This document shows positions 9,501 through 18,700 of a stretch of DNA of 64,000 nucleotides, piece by piece. The stretch lies in contig CAIYJU010000163.1 in assembly GCA_903926565.1 (NCBI GenBank), positions 56,560-120,559 on the forward strand, given 5' to 3'. This DNA comes from an uncultured Bacteroidales bacterium. GTDB lineage: Bacteria; Bacteroidota; Bacteroidia; Bacteroidales; FEN-979. Numbering within the stretch: the stretch's first letter is position 1; every line of letters begins with the position of its first letter. A program made the translations under genes and the position numbers. The notes beneath the pieces are model-generated. The model was not told the DNA's origin. It ran no database searches and saw only the letters and a program-made list of their open reading frames with translations.

Positions 9501-11707
9501 TTATGGATTACAATGACTATTATGGAGGTAATTCTATCATGGAATACTGTAAGGTCCGCAAAGGCAATGCTCAGAATATTCTGATTGAAATGTCTTCTAA
9601 GCCGACATTAAACAATTGCTCGATCCTTGAGTCTGCCGGGAATGGAATTGTCCTGCTTCAATCGAATCCTTCCATTACCAATACCATTTTTACCAATAAT
9701 GCAGGATATCCCTTAAAGTTCAACGACTGGACCTGTGATCCTTACGTGCGGGGCAATTCCTACTGGACAAACGGCATGAACTACATTGCCCTTTCCGGAG
9801 GGGATTATACTTCAAATCGCACTCTTTTATTTGACAATGTTCCATATCATGTGCTTGGTAACATAAACGTTATAAAATATGGCGGACTTACCAGATTCAC
9901 TGTCAATCCTGGTATAACCATGTTATTTAATCCGGGCATTCAGCTGCAGATAGGTGCAGGATGGCCTTACTCAGGCGAACTGATTGCGGAAGGTAAAGCC
10001 GACAGTACGATTTTCTTTAAACCGTATAACAATCTTGCCGGAGGCTGGGCAGGTATCTATTTTGCTGACTACAGCAGTGATTACGGAGCAGCATCATCAA
10101 TGAAATATTGCTGGATAGAGAAAGGTGCCATCTATAATATGTACAGCACAAGCACAAATCAACCGGCACTGGATCATTGCACACTTACCCTGTCAACAGG
10201 AAATGGCTTTAATATCAGCAGTTCCACCCCGTCAATCACAAGTTCAACGTTCAATTACAATGCCGGGTATGGGATCAGTATTGAGGGTTCAAGTCCTGTT
10301 ACAATCGGCAACACAGAAGCCTCTACATGCAACATCCTGAATAATTATGGAACCTACGATTTATATAATAATTCAGCAAGCAACATTAACGCCCGGTATA
10401 ATTTCTGGGGTTCAGGTGATTCGACCATGCTTAACCTGAGGATCTATGATAAGTTGGATAATTCTGCGAAAGGCCGGGTTTACACAGGTCCTTTTGCACA
10501 GGTTCCCTCGTTATACACTGCTGCAACTGTTATGAGCGGAACTGTAAAATATGCAAATGTCGGGGCAAATCCGATTAAAACGGCCACCATGGTGGTAAAG
10601 GATTTTGGGGGAGCTACGATCAATACCACGACCACCAACACTTCCGGGGTTTATGCATTCTCTTCAATGGTGTCGGGTAATTATAAAATGACCATTACCC
10701 CGTCTGCTGTGTGGGGTGGTGTAAACTCGACCGACGCCCTCAACATACTCAACCACTTCGCCATGATTACCCCGCTCACCGGAATGAAACTCGCTGCTGC
10801 AGATGTGAATTTCAGTCACAGTGCAAACGGCACCGATGCACTCCTGGTCATGAAGCGTTATTCCGGAATGATCACTTCTTTCCCTGCCGGTGATTACCTG
10901 TATCATTATGACACGGTGATTGCCAATGGAAGCAATGTGACAGGCAACATTGAGATGATCTGTTTCGGCGATGTAAACGCATCTTATGCACCGGCTAAAA
11001 AAAGTTCCTCCTCCGTCGGCCTGGTTCATGAAGGGTCACTCCTCGTTGAGTCATTGTCAGAATTCGATTTCCCGGTGAAGTTGAAAACCGGCATGCAGGT
11101 AGGAGCCATTTCGCTTGGTTTCTATTATCCGCAGCAGTATCTTGAGATTACCGGCGCCAGGCTTGCGAATGGTGCAACAGGATTCTCATGGACCGCAATC
11201 GACGGGCTATTCCGGATGGCGTGGTGCGACATGAATGCGATGAATGTCAACAATGATGAGGTAGTCGTTATACTGAGCATGAAAGCAAAAGATCTGTCGG
11301 GCCTTACTTCCGGTATTGCAATGGATATCTTTGAAGATAGTGAGTTTGCAGATGCAATGGCTACTCCGAATGACCTGGAAGTTGTTTCTATACCTACGAT
11401 CAACACCACTTTAACCGGAATCAATCCGGGTAATGGACTCACCGGGTTATCCGTATATCCAAATCCGCTTTCACAAAATTCAGTGATTGAGTTTTCTCTG
11501 AATCAACCGGGAACCATGAAGATTTCCCTGCTGGATGTTGTCGGTACCCAGGTCATGGATATTGTTGCCGGTGACTTTGCTCCGGGTAACCATAAAGTTG
11601 GCATGAAGGCCTCCGGTCTTAAACCAGGTATCTATTTATTAAAAATCGAAAACACAAGCGGCGGACAAACCCTGTCAGACATGATAAAGGTTGTAGTATC
11701 TTACTAA
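6554..11707 (+). CDS. Giant T9SS-secreted protein: Kelch propeller, beta-helix, dockerin-like and cohesin-like domains
   Basis: 1717 residues. The signal peptide ends near residue 34 (VTAQ). Residues 75-340 carry Kelch repeats (YMVGGYNN, YVMGGRDG, YVIGGTSS, YVIGGYNN). A beta-sandwich-like linker follows, then a right-handed parallel beta-helix (about 500-1300) with three modules near 187 residues each, marked by the shared NLAGGW and GGELxA turns. At about 1326-1383 lies a Cna-B/carboxypeptidase-regulatory-like fold. At 1389-1475 is a dockerin-like segment: VNSTDALNILNHF, ADVNFSHSANGTDALLVMKR and a closing CFGDVNASY. Residues 1494-1620 resemble a cohesin domain (VGAISLGFYYP). The C-terminus (VYPNPLSQ onward, 1631-1717) is a type A T9SS sorting domain, so the protein is expected to be surface-attached or released. 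No catalytic residues for a lyase were recognised. Confidence 0.85.
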   Translation: MKNYLHFRINRLYFKVLFLGFISFIFTGIVTVTAQVNFTQTLTADFNKGVVNNAIVASDNVSLQFAASDVGTWLTTTVLPQTLAGHKTVSWNDRYVYMVGGYNNTNYVNTVYVATIQAGGITGWTAINPLPVALRDPAVVIGTNTIYVMGGRDGSQVYNTIYYASLNTDGTIGAWQTSAVTLPANLWGHTATYLMGYIYVIGGTSSMTENTALNTVYYAKVNALNTLSSFTTGLALSAAVNRHSTVTYNNKLYVIGGYNNIGTKSSSVYYATPAINGAIASWTLAAATLPVALSNHSAAVSNGLITVMAGATGATLSNTVYYTNPDVLTWTTSSNVMYDYTKDGSAFTGNGQVYYTGGANLSGTPIVNCRYANMVLTANYSAHGVFVSNPFYELGAERLITTLTFNKTYVAPANIQVNYRTAGSDGIWSDWTALVTASPITVNATKQYLQYAVALTGSTVNNAAFLDMTLTTPGTQLNGNLNATTTFTKALSPYWATTDISFTAGTHTFEAGATILFLPETGMSVGAAHIECLGTPVDSVKFLYFTSETGKWDGIYFDDNSDVGVNSSFNYVVIANGGFGAPNANLYCLSTSEPLLNHCSLRNAEGHGIRMNNAFLTIQNSVIKSNSENGVYLENSNPSFTGTSLSYNSGAGVFLTSTTSNPTYSTTTIDHNQSGFRYPSPNFNFFQPSGTPTLTANTYNGLAMDGGDVNGSNKRWNTITYDYILLGTVNVVQYGGNVRLTIEPGNVIRTIEGHQLRIGGGWPYGGELYAIAPSDSMITFTSHNGLAGGWSGIYFMDYSDHYSGQSQLDYCIIEKGLEYNYFSENTVQPNLLNHCKIQNAVLDGARYSNAYGAITNTQFLNNGRYPLYLMNPEADPVHTGNTYTGNVINKIALSGGTYSFDRTLTNDGVTYYVLDNISVAKYGATSRLTVNPGIFIDFAVGKKLTVGGPYPYGGELFAQGTVSSQIVFRPYNNLAGGWEGIHFMDYNDYYGGNSIMEYCKVRKGNAQNILIEMSSKPTLNNCSILESAGNGIVLLQSNPSITNTIFTNNAGYPLKFNDWTCDPYVRGNSYWTNGMNYIALSGGDYTSNRTLLFDNVPYHVLGNINVIKYGGLTRFTVNPGITMLFNPGIQLQIGAGWPYSGELIAEGKADSTIFFKPYNNLAGGWAGIYFADYSSDYGAASSMKYCWIEKGAIYNMYSTSTNQPALDHCTLTLSTGNGFNISSSTPSITSSTFNYNAGYGISIEGSSPVTIGNTEASTCNILNNYGTYDLYNNSASNINARYNFWGSGDSTMLNLRIYDKLDNSAKGRVYTGPFAQVPSLYTAATVMSGTVKYANVGANPIKTATMVVKDFGGATINTTTTNTSGVYAFSSMVSGNYKMTITPSAVWGGVNSTDALNILNHFAMITPLTGMKLAAADVNFSHSANGTDALLVMKRYSGMITSFPAGDYLYHYDTVIANGSNVTGNIEMICFGDVNASYAPAKKSSSSVGLVHEGSLLVESLSEFDFPVKLKTGMQVGAISLGFYYPQQYLEITGARLANGATGFSWTAIDGLFRMAWCDMNAMNVNNDEVVVILSMKAKDLSGLTSGIAMDIFEDSEFADAMATPNDLEVVSIPTINTTLTGINPGNGLTGLSVYPNPLSQNSVIEFSLNQPGTMKISLLDVVGTQVMDIVAGDFAPGNHKVGMKASGLKPGIYLLKIENTSGGQTLSDMIKVVVSY
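8656..10170 (+). repeat. Three tandem beta-helix modules within the giant protein gene
   Basis: Modules begin near 8656, 9221 and 9782, a period of about 563 nt (187-188 residues). Each carries an LSGG or MDGG start, an NPG or EPGN turn, a WPYGGEL or YPYGGEL motif, then NLAGGW followed by FMDY or FADY. The nucleotide sequences have diverged, so this is an old protein-level duplication and not a recent DNA repeat. Confidence 0.75.
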
Positions 11708-11720
11708 AAATCACTGCGCT

Positions 11721-14700
11721 ATGAAGACACTGATTTTAAAAATACTACCACTGTTGCTGATCGTGATCCTTGCAGGTTCTCTGCAAGCACAAATCAACAC
11801 CACAGCCGGGACAGTTACCAGCTGTCCCGGCCAGATTGTGGTTCCGGTCAATGTGACCAACTGCAATGACGTCGGGGCCATTTCACTTGTGCTGAATTTT
11901 GACAATACCAACCTGACCTATACGGGTTACCAAAACCTGAATGTTGCCCTCACTGCCGGGCTTTTGATTATTAACTCAACCGGGAACAAGGTTGTTATAA
12001 GCTGGGCCAATACCGTTGCCATAAACCTGGGAAACAGCACCATGGTTGAGTTGAAATTCAACGCATTGCCAAGTACAACCAACCTTACCTGGGATACACA
12101 GACATCCGGAAATTGTGAATACAGCGATGTTAACGGCAACATTCTGCCGGCAACATTCACCAATGGTACGGCAACCGTCAATCAGCCACCTTTGATCAAC
12201 ACACAGCCAGCTAATCAAACTGTGCTGGTCGGCCAAAATACGTCGTTCAGCGTTTCAGCAACCGGAACAGGGATCGCCTACCTTTGGCAAATGAGCACCA
12301 ATGGTGGTGGCATCTGGACAGATATGACCAATGTGCCGCCCTATTCCGGGGTGACAACTTCAACACTGTCTATTACCAATGCCCTGCTGTCATACAATGG
12401 ATACAAATACCGATGCAGGCTCACAGGAACATGTGCGCCGGTGATTAATACAAACGAGGTAACACTAACGGTCGTTAATCCAATTACAACCACCCTCCCT
12501 ACTGCAAGTTTCTGCCCGGGCAACATTGTTGTGCCGGTAACTGTTACAAATTTCACCGGAGTTGCAGCGCTCTCTCTGACCTTTTCCTATAATGAGTCCT
12601 GTTTGACCTACACAGGTTATCAAACCTTGAATGGAGCGCTTTCCACAGGTACTTTCGTTGCCAATGCTTCGGGGGGAAAGGTATATATGACATGGTCGTC
12701 GACAACGGCAGCCACCTTCGGCAATGGCACACTGGTAGAACTCCTCTTTACCGCCGCAACGGGAACAAGCAGCCTTGCGTGGGATTTGCTGATTGAAGGC
12801 AACTGTGAATATACAAACCTCAGCGGGGTTTTCATCACCCCGGTTTTCGTTAATGGAAACGAAACCATTTATGCCCTGCCGGCTGTTACGGTCAATCCGG
12901 TAAATAAAGTTATTGCAAAAGGACAAAACACCACTTTCAGCACGACTGCTACCGGCTCTGGCTTGTCGTATTTGTGGCAGGTAAGCACCAACAACGGAGT
13001 TACATTTACCGACCTGACGAATGCCGGATATTATACCAACGTAACAACCCCCACGATGAACATCACCGGGGCGCAACTGGCGATCAGCGGTTATCAGTAC
13101 CGTTGCAAAGTGACAGGAACATGTTTGCCTGTTGTTTTTTCAGATCCGGCAGTGCTGACCGTATTGCCCAACATCCTGACAACGTGCGGGTCGGCAACAA
13201 CATGCCCGGGACAGGTCATCATTCCTGTGAATGTAACCGATTTTATCGGTGTCGCCTCATTTTCCCTTGCCCTGAATTATAACCCTTCAGTTCTTACATA
13301 TACGGGATTTCAGAATTTGAATGCGGCGATGTCATTGGCAGGAATTTTTTCTGCCAATGCTTCAGGAGGAGTGGTTTACCTGACATGGTCCAGCACAGGG
13401 CCGGCAACAATTGCCGGAGGTGGGTTGCTGATTGAGCTTGTCTTTACTGGAGTTCCCGGATCCAGCGCACTGAACTGGGATACGCAAACCCCGGGAAATT
13501 GCGAATACAGTGATCTTAACGGACAAGTAATCTTCTCGACCTGGACGAGTGGGAGTGCCACCATCAACACTCCTCCAGCCATTATAACCCAACCATCAAA
13601 TAAGTCCATTTATGCTACAGGAAGCACTTCATTTTCTGTAACAGCTACTGGCACCGGATTGGGATATTTATGGCAGGTAAGCACAAATGGTGGAGCAAGC
13701 TGGGCAAACCTCACCAATGTTGCGCCCTATTCGGGTGTTAATACCCCGACATTATTGATCAGTTCTGCAACAACAGCGATGAATAACTACCTGTTCAAGG
13801 TTGTCGTTTCCGGAACCTGCTCTCCATCAGTCACATCTGCACCCGTGCTGTTGACGGTTACCCAGGCTGCGATCACCACCACGCCCGGAAATGTAACCAA
13901 TTCCTGTACCGGTAATCTGAATATTCCAATCAACGTGTTGAATTGCAATAATGTAGGGGGTATTTCCCTCACGATGGTTTTTGACACAACAATGATGACC
14001 TTTGATGGCTACCAGGCGGTGAATGCTGTGCTAACAGGAGGATTGCTGGTTGTAAACCGTTCGGCTAACAAGGTGATATTCTCATGGGCCTCCACCACGG
14101 CTGCCAACATCGGCACAGGAGTTCTGGTCAACTATCGCTTCAAGGCCAATGCCGGGATTTCCACAACCCTGACCTGGGATACCCAAGCCACAGGGGCTTG
14201 TGAATACAGTGATCCTTCGGGAACTGTCATCACCTCTTTCTTCAATAACTCGAATGTTACGGTTACAGCGAATGCGCTGATTGTTGATGCAGGTCCGGAT
14301 ATGATTAAGATGGCACCCACGGTACAGCTTAATGGAGGAGCAACAGGGGGAACACTTCCCTACGTTTGGTTATGGTCACCCGCCGCATCGTTAAGTAATC
14401 CGGCGATTTCAAATCCGGTTGCTTCTCCTGCCGCCACGACCACCTATACCCTGACAGTTACTGCAAATAATGGATGTGTGGGAACAGATGCCATGAATGT
14501 TGTCGTGTTTGGGCCTCCGCAAGACCTTGTATTACAGGGAATTACAGTTTCAAACGGTACAAATATCTGCTACAATGCCCTGCAAACCATTGCTGTTGCA
14601 GGTGGCGCCACCACCTTTGTTGTGGAGAATGGGGGAAGTGCCACCATGATTGCAGGAGTGAAGATCAGTTACCTTCCCGGAACGAAGGTTAACCAGGGGG

Positions 14701-15050
14701 GGTACCTTCATGGGTACATTACCACGAGCGGGCAGTATTGTGATGCATTGCCCACGGCTCCGGTTACCGCAGCTATCGAAGATCCTGTTGTTGAAATGCC
14801 CCGGGATGACATGTTTAAAGTATATCCGAATCCGGCCAATGGCAAAATTACAGTTGAACTGACAGATGGTCAGTTTTCCGAAAATGGTCATATTGAGGTT
14901 TTTGGTCCCTTAGGTGAGCGGATTGTTACTGAAGATATGAACGGTGAAACCCGCAGGGAGTTCTCCCTGACCGGGAAACCTGTCGGGCTCTATTATGTCA
15001 GGGTTGTGAATGGGAGCAAGGGTGCTACGAAGAAACTGGTTAAATTTTAA
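11721..15050 (+). CDS. T9SS-secreted scaffoldin-like protein: four cohesin-like domains with Ig-like domains
   Basis: 1109 residues. Signal peptide 1-24 (ILAGSLQAQ). Four cohesin-like domains (about residues 33-153, 258-385, 488-615 and 718-850) each begin with a CPG or CTG turn and an IPVNV strand, then SLVLNFDNTNLTYTGYQ-like and NCEYSD strands. The first three are each followed by an Ig-like domain with QPANQTVLVGQNTSFSV-type strands and YLWQxSTNGG. A PKD/SprB-like domain (about 854-933, YVWLWSPAASLSNP) and a further domain follow. A T9SS sorting domain ends the protein (VYPNPANGKI, about 1032-1109). It lies 13 nt behind the dockerin/cohesin protein and is probably cotranscribed. Cohesin-dockerin pairing between the two products is inferred from domain type only. 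No enzyme domain is present. Confidence 0.85.
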   Translation: MKTLILKILPLLLIVILAGSLQAQINTTAGTVTSCPGQIVVPVNVTNCNDVGAISLVLNFDNTNLTYTGYQNLNVALTAGLLIINSTGNKVVISWANTVAINLGNSTMVELKFNALPSTTNLTWDTQTSGNCEYSDVNGNILPATFTNGTATVNQPPLINTQPANQTVLVGQNTSFSVSATGTGIAYLWQMSTNGGGIWTDMTNVPPYSGVTTSTLSITNALLSYNGYKYRCRLTGTCAPVINTNEVTLTVVNPITTTLPTASFCPGNIVVPVTVTNFTGVAALSLTFSYNESCLTYTGYQTLNGALSTGTFVANASGGKVYMTWSSTTAATFGNGTLVELLFTAATGTSSLAWDLLIEGNCEYTNLSGVFITPVFVNGNETIYALPAVTVNPVNKVIAKGQNTTFSTTATGSGLSYLWQVSTNNGVTFTDLTNAGYYTNVTTPTMNITGAQLAISGYQYRCKVTGTCLPVVFSDPAVLTVLPNILTTCGSATTCPGQVIIPVNVTDFIGVASFSLALNYNPSVLTYTGFQNLNAAMSLAGIFSANASGGVVYLTWSSTGPATIAGGGLLIELVFTGVPGSSALNWDTQTPGNCEYSDLNGQVIFSTWTSGSATINTPPAIITQPSNKSIYATGSTSFSVTATGTGLGYLWQVSTNGGASWANLTNVAPYSGVNTPTLLISSATTAMNNYLFKVVVSGTCSPSVTSAPVLLTVTQAAITTTPGNVTNSCTGNLNIPINVLNCNNVGGISLTMVFDTTMMTFDGYQAVNAVLTGGLLVVNRSANKVIFSWASTTAANIGTGVLVNYRFKANAGISTTLTWDTQATGACEYSDPSGTVITSFFNNSNVTVTANALIVDAGPDMIKMAPTVQLNGGATGGTLPYVWLWSPAASLSNPAISNPVASPAATTTYTLTVTANNGCVGTDAMNVVVFGPPQDLVLQGITVSNGTNICYNALQTIAVAGGATTFVVENGGSATMIAGVKISYLPGTKVNQGGYLHGYITTSGQYCDALPTAPVTAAIEDPVVEMPRDDMFKVYPNPANGKITVELTDGQFSENGHIEVFGPLGERIVTEDMNGETRREFSLTGKPVGLYYVRVVNGSKGATKKLVKF
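11823..14290 (+). repeat. Four tandem cohesin-like/Ig-like modules, about 690-nt period
   Basis: The CPG-turn codons recur at about 11823, 12512, 13203 and 13904 (steps of 689, 691 and 701 nt). The order is cohesin-Ig, cohesin-Ig, cohesin-Ig, cohesin. Copies differ clearly at the DNA level, which argues against an assembly collapse or a very recent expansion. Confidence 0.8.
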
Positions 15051-15520
15051 TAAACTGTTTTATCTGTTTTTTCTGTCCATTCCCTGAAGATGTCAGCAGC
15101 CATGGGGTGCTGTACCTTGCTGAAGTTTATTTTCCGTTCTTCCGGAAGAAGGTTGAGTTCCTCGTAGATGTGATTGTCTTTGAAACCGATAGCGGCTGCG
15201 TCATGACGGGTGGAACAATAATAAACCGAGTGGATATTGGCCCAGTAAATTGCAGAGAGACACATCGGACATGGTTCGCAGGTAGCATACAAAACAGCCC
15301 CTGAAAGGTCGAAATTTCCGATGTTTTTACAGGCATCCCGAATAGCTGTGATTTCTGCATGGGCGGTCGGGTCATTTTGAGAGCTGACGCGGTTACCGCC
15401 TTTACCGATAATTTTTCCATCCTTAACGACAACAGCGCCGAAAGGTCCGCCAATATTATTTCTTACTGAATGCCGGGCTTCGGAAAAGGCTTCATTCAGG
15501 TATGTTTCAATTGATTTCAT
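15047..15520 (-). CDS. guaD: Guanine deaminase, CDA-fold (GuaD-like)
   Basis: 157 residues, the usual length of the bacterial CDA-fold guanine deaminase. It converts guanine to xanthine in the cytoplasm. Zinc-site residues are visible: H54 and E56 in TAHAEITAIRDAC, C84 and C87 in CEPCPMCLSA. The C-terminal part DAAAIGFKDNHIYEEL is characteristic of guanine deaminases and argues against tRNA-adenosine deaminase TadA. It converges with the cohesin gene, overlapping its stop by 4 nt, and is divergent from the ygfK gene. The product xanthine links it to the molybdenum hydroxylases in this window. Confidence 0.85.
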   Translation of the reverse strand: MKSIETYLNEAFSEARHSVRNNIGGPFGAVVVKDGKIIGKGGNRVSSQNDPTAHAEITAIRDACKNIGNFDLSGAVLYATCEPCPMCLSAIYWANIHSVYYCSTRHDAAAIGFKDNHIYEELNLLPEERKINFSKVQHPMAADIFREWTEKTDKTVY

Positions 15521-15550
15521 TCACGGCAGTTATATGTTTTACATTACCCC

Positions 15551-15599
15551 ACCCCGTCAGGGTGATAGACCCCGTCAGGGTCGTTGACCCCGTCAGGGT
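15551..15599. repeat. Three 18-bp tandem units of ACCCCGTCAGGGT
   Basis: ACCCCGTCAGGGT starts at 15551, 15569 and 15587. Each copy has self-complementary ends (ACCC/GGGT). It lies in the 188-bp divergent region between guaD and ygfK. It could be a short palindromic repeat family member or an operator. No way to tell from one site. Confidence 0.7.
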
Positions 15600-15703
15600 G
15601 AAGCGACGACAAAATTAACAGGTAAATCAGTGTAAAATACATCTTCAGTGAAGATCTTACCTGTTTTTTCACAAATTGCAGACCTAGTCTCATGCATTAT
15701 CTC

Positions 15704-15711
15704 TAATTTTG
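15704..15711 (+). promoter_or_regulatory. Candidate Bacteroidota -7 element TAATTTTG upstream of ygfK
   Basis: TAATTTTG fits TAnnTTTG. A TTG at 15676-15678 could serve as the -33 element, although the gap of 25 bp is longer than usual. If real, transcription starts near 15718, so the TTG codon at 15709 could not be the start of ygfK and the GTG at 15745 is preferred. Confidence 0.4.
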
Positions 15712-15744
15712 GCCTACTCTTTCAAACGAATCAGATTCAGCACA

Positions 15745-18700
15745 GTGTCAGGAAATTTTAAACCCATCCCATTACCAGCACTATTGCCGCTGGTACTTTC
15801 AGAAATCAGGCAAAACCGCTTCATGGGTATTCCCGGGAGTTTGTTTTATCGTAAACAACCAGGAGATCGTTTTGACATGACAAGATATAGCCAATATCTT
15901 GAAACTCCGATCGGGGTGGCTGCCGGTCCTCATACCCAGCTTTCCCTGAATATTATTGCAGCATGGCTTTGCGGGGCAAGGTACATCGAATTAAAGACGA
16001 TTCAGACACTCGACGAACTGGACGTTTCCAAACCATGCATCGATATGCAGGATGAGGGTTACAATTGTGAATGGTCGCAGGAACTTAAAGTACATGAGTC
16101 ATTTACAGAATATCTCAATGCCTGGATTGTGATTCATATCCTCCACAGGGAACTCGGCTTCACCGGTTCGATCGGGACCATGTTCAACATGAGTGTCGGC
16201 TATAACCTGGAAGGGATCATGAATGACAATGTTCAATGGTTCTTTAATCACATGGCAGATTGCAGTATTGAACTTGCCACATCCATAAACTCAATCCGTG
16301 AAATTTACCCGGATATTGACAGTATCCCGGTCCCGTCAAAAATTTCAGACCATATCACCCTGAGTACCATGCATGGCTGCCCGCCCGATGAGATTGAAAA
16401 AATCGGACTTTACCTGATCAGCGATAAAAAACTGCACACAACCATCAAGCTGAATCCGACATTATTGGGGGCGGAGGAGTTGCGTGGACTGCTTAACAAC
16501 AAACTTGGCTTTGGTGCCGTGGTTCCTGATCTTGCATTTGAACATGACCTCAAATATCCGGATGCTCTCGAAATCCTGGGATCTCTTCAGGCTGCTTCCA
16601 ACGAAAACGGGTTGCAGTTTGGGGTAAAACTTACAAACACACTGGAGAGCCTCAACAACAAAGAAATATTCGGCGACCATGAACCGATGATGTACATGAG
16701 TGGCCGGGCACTTCATCCCATCAGCATACACCTGGCTCAAAAGCTTCAGAACGACCTGAATGGCAGGCTTGACATCTCATTTTCCGCCGGTGTCGATTGT
16801 TTCAACATCACGAATGTACTCGCGTGTGGCATGAAACCTGTGACCGTTTGCACCGATTTGCTTAAACCTGGCGGCTATGGCAGGCTGTATCAGTATGTTG
16901 AGAACATCAGGAATGAGTTTAATCTTAAACAGGCTGAAAGTCTGGATTCATACATTTTAAAAGTGGCGGGAGCCTTGGGTTCTGTAACAGAATCAGCGTT
17001 ACTCAACCTGAATAATTATGCCGGCAGGGTTGCGGATAATGTATCATATCACAAACATTCATTGTCCGAACCATCCATCAGGACTTCACGCGAACTTGGC
17101 TGGTTTGACTGCATTCATGCACCGTGTGTTGATACCTGTCCAACCAGCCAGGATATCCCTGAATACCTGAATTATACTGCTTCCGGGGATGTCAAGGCGG
17201 CTTTGGAAACAATATTAAGAACCAACCCTTTCCCATCTGTTACCGGCATGGTTTGCGACCATCTGTGTCAGTTCAAATGCACAAGGATCAATTATGATGA
17301 GTCGCTGAATATCAGGGAAATTAAAAGGTTTGTGGCGGAGGCAGCCTGGCCGGCCAGGATTGAAGGGACCTCACCCCTGGCCCCTCACCTTGCAGGAGAG
17401 GGGAGGAGGGCTGCCATAATTGGGGCGGGTCCTGCGGGTTTGTCGTGTGGCTGGTTTCTGCGAAAAGCAGGCTTTGAGGTGGATGTTTTTGAGCAGAAAA
17501 ACCTTGCAGGCGGCATGGTTTCTGCAGCCATCCCGTCGTTTCGCCTCACCTCAGAGGCTATTGAAACCGACATTCAGCGTATTCTTGCATCAGGAATTCA
17601 TTTACATGACAACCATACCATCGATTCTGTTCGTTTTGATTCGATCCGGCGCGACTATGATGCCGTTTTTCTGGCAGCAGGTGCACAAAAGTCGGTTAAA
17701 TTGAACATTCAGGGAGCAGAATCACCGGGATTAATGGATCCGCTCGATTTTTTATTTGATGTAAGACAAGGCCGAAAAACAGCGCTTGGCCGCCATGTAG
17801 TTATTATTGGTGGTGGGAATACCGCCATGGATACCGCACGTACTGCCCGGCGAATGGTGGGAGCGGACGGGAGTGTAACCATTGTTTATCGGCGTACCAT
17901 CAGGGAGATGCCGGCCGATCACGGGGAGATTGCATCTGTGCAGGAGGAGGGAATTGCGATATTGGAACTAACCAATCCACTCTGGATTCAAACGGTTGCC
18001 GGAAAGGTTACCGGACTGGTTTGTACAAGGAACAGCCTGGCAAAGAAAGGCCCCGATGGCAGACCTTCCCCCATACTCATTCCCGGTTCGGAATTTGAAA
18101 TTTCATGTGATACCATCATCCCGGCCATCGGGCAGCAGATGGACATAGATTTTCTGGATACTGCGCAACTTGCAACATTACCGGGCAGTTATCAAACCCT
18201 GATACCGGGTCTTTACATTGGTGGCGATGCGATGCGCGGGGCATCAACAGCCATCAATGCTATTGGCGACGGGAGAAAGGCCGCTTTGGAGATCATAAAA
18301 AATATTGCTGCGCTCAACCAGCAATCCGCTGCAAGCGAAGTGAAATTGGGCAGGGTCTTTCCAGGGGCAGAAGATATTGAGCAATTACTCCACTGCAAGG
18401 CAATCAGGAAATTTGGCACGCATCCCGCTGAGACTGCGTTGGATCAAAGGCAGAATTTTAACCTGGTCATCTCTTCGTTAACAGATGAGGAGGCAAAAAC
18501 AGAGGCCGGGCGATGTTTGAGATGTGATGAAATATGCAATGTTTGCGTCTCGGTCTGCCCAAACCTGGCGAACTACAGTTACACTATTGAACCAATATCC
18601 TATCAGTTGGAAAAGGCAGTTTTGAATGAAGATTCTGCTGTTTCTTTTGAACCGGACAAGCCTTTCAGGGCTGATCAACCTTTTCAGATACTTAACATCC

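Noticed and set aside
12465..13076. 203-residue minus-strand ORF in the cohesin gene
   Set aside because: Shadow of the scaffoldin-like reading frame; composition unlike a protein.
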